DNA of 34,990 nucleotides, taken from NCBI GenBank assembly GCA_029262005.1, contig JAJDAG010000136.1, forward strand, positions 1 to 34,990. Direction: 5' to 3'. Position 1 is the stretch's first letter. Each line of letters begins with the position of its first letter. This stretch comes from Candidatus Zhuqueibacterota bacterium (lineage in GTDB: Bacteria; Zhuqueibacterota; Zhuqueibacteria; Oceanimicrobiales; Oceanimicrobiaceae). This document shows positions 1 through 7,541 of this stretch, in pieces. The translations under genes were made by a program, and so were the position numbers. The notes below the pieces were generated by a model. That model worked only from the letters and a program-made list of their open reading frames with translations, was not told the origin of the DNA and ran no database searches.

Positions 1-878
1 CACTTTAAGGTTGTTTGAAAATTGCGTTTTCACACAGTCTGGTCATCTCCTTTTGTGTGATTGGTTTAAGCATTTATGAGTTAGCCTTATTTGTCGGACG
101 GAATGCAGAACACTTTAGTCCACAGCGTATTTTGGGCATAAACTTCTTTTGATAATGATGCGCACCGATTAGAAAAAGGCGCACACGCTACAGAATTTGG
201 TGTATACGCCACAGGATTAAGTGAACATACCAGAGAAATTGGTGAACACACCGCAGGATTGGATGCATACGCCACAGAATCAGGTAAATACACCACAGGA
301 ACAGGTGCACACGCCGCGAGAAGGATTGTTACCCGGCATACGCAGTTATGCACAGCGGTGAGGAATGGATGCGCCTCAGGGCAAAAGCGGTGTGTAAGCT
401 GCGTCACTCAAAGGGCTTTTTCTTTTGACATTGTTAATTGGTTGATTTATATTAACCCCACACACTTTCCATTTTCCCACTCTTCTGCCTCCGGGTGTTC
501 GCAATACTACCATGATGGTGGGAAGAGCAAATTAGGTATGCAAGAGATGACTGCACTTGATTCCATAGTAGATTGGGGGGATCAGATTTGCCGGACTGGC
601 AATGTATTCGGACGAAGCACCCAATAACTCATATAGTACAACAATGTTCAGGGAAAGGTGGGGTTCTACGCTCTATCATCCACTTGCTCAGGTCAGAACA
701 CAAATGGACAACGGATTCGAAATGACATTTGGGGTAAGAATGCAGTTCGTGATTCATTGGTGGCGCGGGTAACGTCGCGCTGAAGCGTGCATACCGTACT
801 TTACCGGGCGCGAGAGACTTGACTGAATACCGAACAAGGATTAACGATTGTTGATTTTAGAAGTGCAACCTTGGCCCC
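1..878. other. Stretch without a supported gene, containing a tandem repeat
   Basis: No reading frame here matches a family I recognise. Two overlapping open frames cover the repeat, one on the minus strand (407 to 87, 106 codons) and one on the plus strand (259 to 627, 122 codons). Both are open across the repeat largely because the repeat length is a multiple of three. Neither has a good ribosome binding site or a recognisable domain. From 410 to 878 I see no gene, RNA or strong hairpin. The stretch lies downstream of polA, which ends at 879 on the minus strand. Confidence 0.5.
160..327. repeat. 21-bp tandem repeat, eight degenerate copies
   Basis: Eight consecutive 21-base units start at 160, 181, 202, 223, 244, 265, 286 and 307, with no length variation. 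The rough consensus is gcacacgccacaggattaggt. Read on the plus strand in the frame starting at 160, each unit encodes a heptapeptide of the type A-H/Y-A/T-T-E/G-x-G (for example AHATEFG, AYATESG, KYTTGTG). Within that frame the codon-2 variants are only CAC, CAT and TAC, while the sixth codon is free. The frame is open from 142 but has no ATG before 259. It could be a relic of a repeat-protein gene or a non-coding minisatellite. Confidence 0.85.
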
Positions 879-3623
879 CTAATGCGCCTCCAGCCAGTTT
901 GCGCCAACGCCAATATCCGCCCTGATCGGCACATCCAACTTCAATGCAGTTTCCATTTCTTCTTTGACCATTTTTTGCACTGCATCCACTTCGGTTTTTG
1001 GCGCTTCAAAAACCAACTCATCATGCACCTGCATGATCATCCGTGTTTTTAACCCCTGTTCTTTTAGCTTGCGCCAGATGTTGAGCATTGCCACTTTGAT
1101 CAACTCAGCCGCGGTGCCTTGAATGGGAGTGTTCACAGCCGTGCGCTTGGCAAATTCGCGAATGTTGTTATTTTTGCTTCGGATTTCCGGCAAATAACGG
1201 CGACGATTCAACACGGTGGTTACGTAACCATCTGCCTCGACCTGCGCGTGCATTTTGTTGATAAACTCCAGGACTTTATGGTACTGGGCAAAATAGCTGG
1301 TGATAAAGTCACGCGCTTCCTCATTGGATATATTCAAGCGCGAGGCCAGGCCGTAGGAACCCATGCCGTACATGATGCCGAAATTGATCTCTTTGGCACG
1401 GCGCCTGTGCTCCTGTGTCAATTCCGCCGCATCAACCTGAAAAACAAGGCAGGCTGTTTTCGAATGAATATCTTCCTCGTTGCGGAAGGATTCCAGCAGA
1501 ACCGGGTCCTGTGAAAGATGCGCCATCACACGCAACTCAACTTGTGAATAATCCGCATCAAGGATTACATGTTCACTATCCCGAGGCACAAACGCCCGCC
1601 GGATTTCCCGGCCAAGTTCAGTGCGGATTGGAATGTTCTGCAAATTCGGGTCGCTGGAAGAGAGCCGACCTGTTGCTGCAACCGTTTGATTGTAAGACGT
1701 GTGCAAACGTCCTGTTTCTGCATTTACAAGGCTGGGCAGCGTATCGACATAAGTAGATTTCAATTTGGTCAACTCACGATATTCGAGCAACTTGCGCGGC
1801 AGTTCATGTATTCTAGCCAGTTCCTCAAGCACTTTCGCATCTGTGGAATAGCCCGTCTTCGTGCGCCTTTTTGTGGGGAATTTAAGCTTTTCAAACAGAA
1901 TAACACCAAGTTGCTTGGTTGAATTAATGTTGAACTCTTCGCCGGCCATGTCATAGATTTGGCCAACAAGATTGTCAAGCTGTTTGCCGATTTTACCGGA
2001 CATGTCCGCAAGATAGGCCACATCCAGCGAAACCCCTTCTTTCTCCACATCCATGAGCACATGGACGAGCGGCAATTCAACTTGCTCAAACAAATCTACC
2101 AGATTGCTTTTCTTTAACTTCGGCTTAAAAATTTCGGTTAACTTGAACGTGACATCCGTGTCCTCACAGGCATACTCAGCCACCTTTTTGACTTCTACAT
2201 CAGCAAAACTCACCTGCTTTTGCCCTTTACCAATCAGATCTGTGGTTGCGATTTTGGTGAAATCCAGATGCTCAAGAGCCAGCGCGTCAAGGTTATGTTG
2301 TCGAAACGTCGGGTTGATTAAATAAGAAGCGATCATCGTGTCAAAAGCCACGCCCTGCAGGTTTATGCCATGGCGAGACAGCACCAACATGTCATATTTA
2401 ATGTTATGCCCGGATTTCTTGATTTCTGTATTTTCCAGAACAGGCTTTAATAGTTCATTAAGCGGCGCCCCGCCAAATAAATCCCCTTCCGTCAGCAGGA
2501 GCATCTGTCGCACAGGGCAACCGTTGGCATCGGTGGTTGCGGTTTTCTCTACTTTAACCGGTATATAAAATCCTTTGTCCGGTTGCATGGAAAAGGCAAT
2601 GCCAACCACATCGGCTTGCATTGGATCAATATTGGTTGTTTCAAGATCAATGACAAAATATGAAGCTTTTCGCAAAGCAGCCAGCAGGTGTTGCACATCC
2701 TCAATGCTTTGAACCACCGCAAATTCCATTTTAGCAGCAGCAGTTGGCAGGGTATTGCCAAACCGGTTGGCCAGACTGGTAAACTCATGTTCTCTGAGCA
2801 AAGAAATAATTTTCTGATGATCAGGTGGCTGGTACTTGAACGCTGCAATTTCCGTGTTGGTTTTAACGTTCACATCAATGGTAACCAACTTTTTTGAAAG
2901 CAAAGCAACCTCACGGCTGGTTAACAAATTCTCGCGTACGTTGGTGCGGCTGACTTTCTCTGCATTCTCAAGCGCGCCTTCCAGGCTGCCGAACTCAAGA
3001 ATCAGCTTGACAGCGGTTTTACTGCCAATACCCCGCACGCCCGGCACATTGTCCGAGGTATCCCCCATCAAACCAAGGTAATCAACAATCTTTTCCGGTG
3101 GCAGCCCGACCTTCTCTTCTACCCCTTTTGCGTCAAGAATTTCAACCCCTTCAGTTGACCGCTTGGGGTTATAAAGGCGAATATGTTTGTCAACAAGCTG
3201 CATAAAATCCTTATCACCGCTAACAAGAAAAGCTTCAAGCCCTTCTGCCTGCGCCTTCTTCGCCAAAGTGCCAATGACATCATCCGCCTCAAAACCAGGG
3301 ACTTCAATGCGGGAAATATTAAGCGCATCAATGGCAGCATGAATCAAAGGAATCTGCTCGCGCATGTCATCCGGCATCTTCTGCCGGGTCGCTTTATATT
3401 CTTTGTATGCCTCATGTCGAAAAGTCGGCCCCTTCGGATCGAACACCACAGCCAGGTAGTCTGGCCTTTCCGTATCCTGAATCATAAAAAGAAAACGCAA
3501 AAACCCGTAAACCGCGCTGACATTCTCCCCCCTGGAATTGGTCAGCGGGTTTTTGATAAAGGCAAAATAGGAGCGGTAAGCAATGGCAAAGCCATCGATT
3601 AAAAACAATTTTTTTCTGGACAT
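879..3623 (-). CDS. polA: DNA polymerase I
   Basis: A 914-residue family A DNA polymerase used in Okazaki fragment processing and excision repair. The 5'-3' flap nuclease is residues 1-290, with D10, the FEADD acidic cluster near 111-115 and GDTSDNVPGV near 187-196. The 3'-5' exonuclease is about 305-495 and looks active, with D326/E328 (exo I), N407/D411 (exo II) and Y484/D488 (exo III). The polymerase is about 530-914: motif A DYSQVELR with D691, motif B with K744, F748 and Y752, and motif C QVHDEL with H867/D868. The phenylalanine at 748 is the residue associated with ddNTP discrimination in this family. The length matches E. coli Pol I (928). It begins at ATG 3623 with only a weak GAAG-type site upstream. 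It stands alone on the minus strand with no evident operon partner. Confidence 0.97.
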   Translation of the reverse strand: MSRKKLFLIDGFAIAYRSYFAFIKNPLTNSRGENVSAVYGFLRFLFMIQDTERPDYLAVVFDPKGPTFRHEAYKEYKATRQKMPDDMREQIPLIHAAIDALNISRIEVPGFEADDVIGTLAKKAQAEGLEAFLVSGDKDFMQLVDKHIRLYNPKRSTEGVEILDAKGVEEKVGLPPEKIVDYLGLMGDTSDNVPGVRGIGSKTAVKLILEFGSLEGALENAEKVSRTNVRENLLTSREVALLSKKLVTIDVNVKTNTEIAAFKYQPPDHQKIISLLREHEFTSLANRFGNTLPTAAAKMEFAVVQSIEDVQHLLAALRKASYFVIDLETTNIDPMQADVVGIAFSMQPDKGFYIPVKVEKTATTDANGCPVRQMLLLTEGDLFGGAPLNELLKPVLENTEIKKSGHNIKYDMLVLSRHGINLQGVAFDTMIASYLINPTFRQHNLDALALEHLDFTKIATTDLIGKGQKQVSFADVEVKKVAEYACEDTDVTFKLTEIFKPKLKKSNLVDLFEQVELPLVHVLMDVEKEGVSLDVAYLADMSGKIGKQLDNLVGQIYDMAGEEFNINSTKQLGVILFEKLKFPTKRRTKTGYSTDAKVLEELARIHELPRKLLEYRELTKLKSTYVDTLPSLVNAETGRLHTSYNQTVAATGRLSSSDPNLQNIPIRTELGREIRRAFVPRDSEHVILDADYSQVELRVMAHLSQDPVLLESFRNEEDIHSKTACLVFQVDAAELTQEHRRRAKEINFGIMYGMGSYGLASRLNISNEEARDFITSYFAQYHKVLEFINKMHAQVEADGYVTTVLNRRRYLPEIRSKNNNIREFAKRTAVNTPIQGTAAELIKVAMLNIWRKLKEQGLKTRMIMQVHDELVFEAPKTEVDAVQKMVKEEMETALKLDVPIRADIGVGANWLEAH

Positions 3624-3831
3624 AAGCTTCTTTTACTTTTCTTATTTGTTGGTAATTTGTCGCATTTAAACGCCGCTGATTGCAACAAAAATATGTAAGA
3701 TGGAAATGCTATTGACCATCCAGGCCACGACAAAGCCACGTAAAAATCCACCGCAAAGACAAAAGATTGTTTAACGGACCCGCGCCCGCCAAAATTCCGG
3801 GCATGAAGACAATATAAAGCAAAATCGACTC

Positions 3832-3862
3832 AGAATCAAACCCTTACTTTTGGTTTGATTCT
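3832..3862. promoter_or_regulatory. Perfect 11-bp inverted repeat upstream of the DUF3467 gene
   Basis: The arms agaatcaaacc (3832-3842) and ggtttgattct (3852-3862) are perfectly complementary around a 9-base loop. The hairpin ends 70 bases before the ATG of the DUF3467 gene in the otherwise featureless 309-base gap 3624-3932. It could be a leader hairpin, an operator palindrome or the end of an unseen short transcript. No U-run of normal length follows on the plus strand. I see nothing else in this gap. Confidence 0.5.
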
Positions 3863-3932
3863 TTGCAGAATTCTTTGTATCATTCGCAACAGAAACTGCT
3901 ACTATTTATTATCTCTCTATTTGGAAAAAACA

Positions 3933-4253
3933 ATGAATCCCAATCAACCCAATCAGCAAATCAATGTTGAACTTGGCGAAAAAGAAGCTGAAGGCATTTA
4001 CTCAAATCTAGCGCTTATTTCACATTCTCCGGCTGAGTTCGTTCTGGATTTCACCCGCATGCTTCCCGGCGTGCCCAAAACCAAAGTGTATGCCCGCATT
4101 ATCATGACACCACAACATGCAAAATCATTTCACAAAGCATTAGAAGACAACATCGGAAAATATGAAAAGCAATTCGGTGAAATCAAAATACATGGTGACG
4201 CGCAGAATATGCAACAGCAAATGGGGTTTACGCCACTGCAAGACAAAAAATAA
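3933..4253 (+). CDS. DUF3467 domain protein
   Basis: A small soluble protein of 106 residues. The body from INVELGEKEAEGIYSNLA through FVLDF and the P-G-V-P-K-T-K-V-Y-A-R-I segment matches the DUF3467 family as I recall it, which is widespread and has no assigned function. The open frame extends 26 codons upstream of the chosen start, but that extension is low-complexity and hydrophobic. The ATG at 3933 follows ggaaaaaaca and begins the Asn/Gln/Pro-rich N-terminus usual for the family. The gene is monocistronic, with a hairpin upstream and two palindromes just downstream. The family call is fairly sure; the role is unknown. Confidence 0.85.
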   Translation: MNPNQPNQQINVELGEKEAEGIYSNLALISHSPAEFVLDFTRMLPGVPKTKVYARIIMTPQHAKSFHKALEDNIGKYEKQFGEIKIHGDAQNMQQQMGFTPLQDKK

Positions 4254-4254
4254 G

Positions 4255-4288
4255 GGCCGGAAGTCGATTCTTGTAATCGATTCCAGCC
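4255..4288 (+). terminator. Hairpin just after the DUF3467 gene, possible terminator
   Basis: The arms ggccggaagtcgatt (4255-4269) and aatcgattccagcc (4275-4288) pair with one bulged base and one G-T pair around a 5-base loop. It starts one base after the stop codon region of the DUF3467 gene. Only a short T run (ttta) follows, so termination is likely but not certain. Confidence 0.55.
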
Positions 4289-4297
4289 TTTAACATT

Positions 4298-4361
4298 GGA
4301 GTGCAACGCTTTAGCGTTGTGATTATCATTCAAACAAAGCAAAACTAAAGTTTTGCACTCC
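4298..4361. repeat. Nested palindromic element (outer inverted repeat plus two hairpins)
   Basis: An outer 9-bp perfect inverted repeat, ggagtgcaa (4298-4306) and ttgcactcc (4353-4361), encloses two hairpins that share bases with it. The first is caacgc/gcgttg (4304-4309 and 4314-4319, loop ttta). The second is gcaaaact/agttttgc (4339-4346 and 4349-4356). It can fold either as one long stem or as two short stems. The layout resembles REP-like or very small MITE-like extragenic elements. It lies between the convergent DUF3467 and plsC genes, so it might also terminate both. Confidence 0.6.
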
Positions 4362-4385
4362 CAGTCTCCAACACCCTCTTCTTAG

Positions 4386-5090
4386 TTAACCTTCCACCAA
4401 CGCTGCAATCCGCTCCCGCACCAACTGCCGCAGCTCTTTGTTCGACAAAGCAGTGATGGTTGCAACGGGAATGACTTCACCAAACTTGATTGTGATTGGA
4501 GTCGGCGTAATCAGCCGGCTTCCTTTGCGCTTTAAATTGAAGAGTCCGGAAAGACCAATTGGCACAATGGGCACAGCCGCTTTTTGCGCCACATAAAACG
4601 GTAGCTTTTTAAAGGGCTGCAATTTACCATCGAGTGTGCGGCCCCCTTCCGGTAGAATGATGAGTGAAGTGCCCGCCTGCAATGCCTTTTCTGCCTGGCG
4701 AATGCTTTTGATAGAACTGTGAATGCTCTCCCGCTCAATACCGATATTGCCATAGCGCCGTACAAACCAACCATAAAGCGGCCAGTTAAACTGGTAACTC
4801 GCCTCAACGCCGCGAAAGAAGACTGGAATAAAGCCGACAAACAATGGCAAATCAAACAAACTCACATGGTTGGCCATGAAAAGGTAAGTCGTTTCCGGCT
4901 CCAACTCGGAGCTACCAGCAACCGTGACCGGCGTGCGAATAAGTTTAAACAAAAAACGCATCATTGCCTTAAGCCATGGGTCGTAGGTTCTGGGTTGAAA
5001 GATAAAGGTAAAGAGCAGGCCGAGCAGAAGGAAGCAGCCGAAGTAAAGCACGCCAATGCACCATAACCAAATGGACAAAAGGTATTTCAT
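4386..5090 (-). CDS. plsC: 1-acyl-sn-glycerol-3-phosphate acyltransferase (PlsC family)
   Basis: A 234-residue membrane acyltransferase that adds the second acyl chain to lysophosphatidate to form phosphatidate. An N-terminal hydrophobic segment (about 5-32) anchors it. The acyltransferase motif I is NHVSLFD, with catalytic H75 and D80. Motif III is LPEGGR (146-151), where many relatives read FPEGTR. Motif IV is VPIVPIGLSG. The length is typical. It lies 95 bases after the lipid kinase gene on the same strand and is probably co-transcribed with it and with the TPR-parvulin gene. The neighbouring plsY makes its substrate, so context supports a true PlsC, although lyso-ornithine-lipid acyltransferases share these motifs. 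Confidence 0.88.
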   Translation of the reverse strand: MKYLLSIWLWCIGVLYFGCFLLLGLLFTFIFQPRTYDPWLKAMMRFLFKLIRTPVTVAGSSELEPETTYLFMANHVSLFDLPLFVGFIPVFFRGVEASYQFNWPLYGWFVRRYGNIGIERESIHSSIKSIRQAEKALQAGTSLIILPEGGRTLDGKLQPFKKLPFYVAQKAAVPIVPIGLSGLFNLKRKGSRLITPTPITIKFGEVIPVATITALSNKELRQLVRERIAALVEG

Positions 5091-5185
5091 CGCGTGAATA
5101 ACTTTTTCATGACAGGTAATGGAGTTAAAATCTATGCAAAAAGCCCTGGGGTTGATTTACCGGTGAATCCCGGGATTCAATGGAG

Positions 5186-6097
5186 CTAACCAAAAACTTC
5201 AATTGCGCCGGGAAGGCAGACAATTTCAACCGGTGTCCGGCCCCGTATTTCGCCATCGGGTCCAAGCTTGAGTGGCTTGTCCGAATGAATCCTGATGCGT
5301 TTTACTTGGAATGTTTCAATCTCATCCTCCTCAACGTGTTGGCCGCTGAAGACCTTGCGAAAAAGGGATAACAGTCGGACACGTGAAACATTTGCGCCAA
5401 GCGTAACATCGAGAAAACCATCATCGAATTGAGCGCTGGGTGCCATAAGGAAATTGCGAGCCGTGTAGCGTGTGTTGGAAATTTCAATGAGCGCAACGGA
5501 GCGTTTTACTTTTTTTTCATCAAGCTCAAGTTGCACTGCATAGGCCTTCAAGGAGAATAGTTGCAATAACACACCCAGCGTGTAAGCAATGTTGCCCAGC
5601 CCTTTAAATCGGACAGCGGCCTCTTGAACATCTGTGACAAAACCAAGCCCCATAATATTGACGAAATAAAATGTTTCCTGCCCTGTACTGCACTGCGCAA
5701 CATCTACCTTTCGCGGCTGATTCAGACAAATCCGGTCGATTGCCTCACGCCACTGATTTGCCTCCAGGCCCAGATCTTTAACAAAAGAATTACCCGTGCC
5801 AACCGGCAGAATACCAATTGGCAGTTTTCCCTTGCCTGCGTTTTGAAAACAACCGTTAACAACTTCAAACAAAGTGCCATCACCACCGGCGGCCACCAGA
5901 GCAACAAATTTGCTGAAATCCGTTTCAGCAGAAATCTCAACCGCATGACCGGGATACTCAGTCACTCGCGTTTCGATATCAATTTGTTTTAACCTGAAAT
6001 ACGCCTTAATTTCCGGTAGCAACCGTTTTGCCCGGCCATGTCCGGCATTGGGATTGTAAATGAGAAGGACTTTTCCGGCCACAGGCGAGCGAGTCAT
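5186..6097 (-). CDS. Diacylglycerol kinase-family lipid kinase (YegS/DagK-like)
   Basis: A 303-residue member of the diacylglycerol/sphingosine kinase fold, expected to phosphorylate diacylglycerol or another lipid alcohol with ATP at the inner membrane face. An N-terminal YNPNAGHGRAK nucleotide-site segment (14-24) is followed by the hallmark GGDGT (71-75), then ILPVGTGNSF. The C-terminal DGE motif is in the sequence GPDGEIRG. There are no membrane helices, as usual for this family. Its start lies four bases from the stop of the upstream TPR-parvulin gene, which implies translational coupling. It could recycle diacylglycerol to phosphatidate for the neighbouring lipid genes. The exact substrate cannot be read from sequence. 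Confidence 0.9.
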   Translation of the reverse strand: MTRSPVAGKVLLIYNPNAGHGRAKRLLPEIKAYFRLKQIDIETRVTEYPGHAVEISAETDFSKFVALVAAGGDGTLFEVVNGCFQNAGKGKLPIGILPVGTGNSFVKDLGLEANQWREAIDRICLNQPRKVDVAQCSTGQETFYFVNIMGLGFVTDVQEAAVRFKGLGNIAYTLGVLLQLFSLKAYAVQLELDEKKVKRSVALIEISNTRYTARNFLMAPSAQFDDGFLDVTLGANVSRVRLLSLFRKVFSGQHVEEDEIETFQVKRIRIHSDKPLKLGPDGEIRGRTPVEIVCLPGAIEVFG

Positions 6098-6101
6098 AAG
6101 C

Positions 6102-7307
6102 CTACTTCAGTCTCTCAAAGATATGAAATCCCAATTTTGTTTCCAGCACAGCGCTCAACTTACCGACGGGTGTATTGAGAATAGCCTGCTCAAATTCAGC
6201 CGACATGTCGCCTTTCTTAAAATAACCCAAATCGCCACCTCGGGAAGCTGAGTTTTTATCCAATGACTGTTCCTTTGCCAAATTTGAAAACCCGGCGCCC
6301 TCGCTGAGTTTAGAAATAATGGCATCAGCCTCGGCCCGCGTTTTGACAAGAATATGCCGCGCCCGCAAATACTCCGGATCGAGCGCTTTGCCAAGATCTT
6401 CTAAATATTGCTCACTAATTTTCAAGCCATGACGTTCTGCTGCTTTGGCATGTTGCATGGCCATGCTGTAATTTAGCATGGTGTAATACGCGTAAGAAAT
6501 ATTGTTATGCGCCACAGCATAATTCGGAGCAACCGCAAGGGCCTTCCCGAACCATTTAAGGGCATCCTCAGTGTTCCCTTTGTTCATCACAGACAATCCA
6601 AGATTGTTGTAGGATTCGACATTCAAAGTATCAATAGCGATGGCTTTTTCATGTGCCTGAATGCTTTGGTCATATTTACCTTGTGAACGATATAGGCTAC
6701 CCAGATTGTTGATGACAGTAACTGCTTGAGGTGAAAGCTCGAGCGCCTTCTTGAAATCTGCTTCAGCCTTGGCAAATTCACCTTTTCCGCCCTGTGCCAT
6801 GCCGCGATTGTTGTAAGCGCCGGCAGATTGCGGTTTTAACTTTAAGGCCTCCTCAGCCTCTTCAAGTGCGAGGTCAAAAGCCCCGGCCTGGTTAAGCGCA
6901 AATGAAAGATTGTTGTGCGCTTCCGCATAGTCCGGCCTGATTTGAATGGCCAATTTGTATTCATAAATAGCACGCCGCAAGTCACCGGCGGCCAACAGGG
7001 TTGCCCCCATGTTGTTGTGTGCCTGAGCGTTTTCAGGTTCAAGCTGTAACGCTTTGGCGTAGAGCGAAGCAGCCTGTTGCAACAAATTATTGGAGTAATA
7101 AATGAAACCAAGGTTGATATAGGAAACGGCAAAGGTCGAATCCATTGCAATTGCCTTCTTCAACATTTCGATGCCCTCGTTCACTTTGCCGGATGCAATT
7201 TGCTCCACAGCCTGCTGATTTAGCTCCTCGGCAGTTTGTGAATAAACACGGCCGGCGAACAGGCCCCCAAGCACAAAAATTAACACAACAAAAACGAAAC
7301 GGTTCAT
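6102..7307 (-). CDS. Secreted TPR protein with C-terminal PpiC parvulin domain
   Basis: A 401-residue exported protein. I chose ATG 7307 because AGGAGA lies just upstream and it opens a clean signal peptide (MNRFVFVVLIFVLGGLFAGRVYSQ). The open frame runs 44 codons further but adds nothing recognisable. Residues about 28-300 are a run of roughly eight TPR units with the Y/N-N-x-G-x-x and A-x-x-P patterns. Residues about 311-401 are a parvulin-type peptidyl-prolyl isomerase (ARHILVK, GGDLGYFKKGDM, FEQAI, LGFHIFE). Parvulins are usually joined to a SurA/PrsA-type chaperone region, not to TPRs, so this is an unusual fusion. A role in folding or assembly of envelope proteins is an inference. It leads an apparent operon with the lipid kinase and plsC. 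Confidence 0.85.
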   Translation of the reverse strand: MNRFVFVVLIFVLGGLFAGRVYSQTAEELNQQAVEQIASGKVNEGIEMLKKAIAMDSTFAVSYINLGFIYYSNNLLQQAASLYAKALQLEPENAQAHNNMGATLLAAGDLRRAIYEYKLAIQIRPDYAEAHNNLSFALNQAGAFDLALEEAEEALKLKPQSAGAYNNRGMAQGGKGEFAKAEADFKKALELSPQAVTVINNLGSLYRSQGKYDQSIQAHEKAIAIDTLNVESYNNLGLSVMNKGNTEDALKWFGKALAVAPNYAVAHNNISYAYYTMLNYSMAMQHAKAAERHGLKISEQYLEDLGKALDPEYLRARHILVKTRAEADAIISKLSEGAGFSNLAKEQSLDKNSASRGGDLGYFKKGDMSAEFEQAILNTPVGKLSAVLETKLGFHIFERLK

Positions 7308-7541
7308 GACTTCTCCTGTGGAGTTCAGTAGCAATTTAATAATAAAGGTTGTATCGAGTGGCGAGCATCCTGCTGAGAGCGCCCGAAAAGAGGCTTCGCT
7401 AAACGCATCAAACATAATATTTTTTTGCCAAATAAGCAAGCAGAAACAGATGCATTGCCCCGGTGATTTTCACTTGCATTTTAGGCCGATTGCTTGTACA
7501 TTAATCATCGATCTGCCAACCTGGAATCGCCTGAGGCTCCC

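Noticed and set aside
160-327. CRISPR array
   Set aside because: The units are 21 bp and directly adjacent, with no spacers between conserved repeats, and no cas genes are nearby. It is a plain tandem repeat.
1119-1922. Several plus-strand open frames inside polA
   Set aside because: They overlap the conserved polymerase domain in antisense and show no domain of their own.
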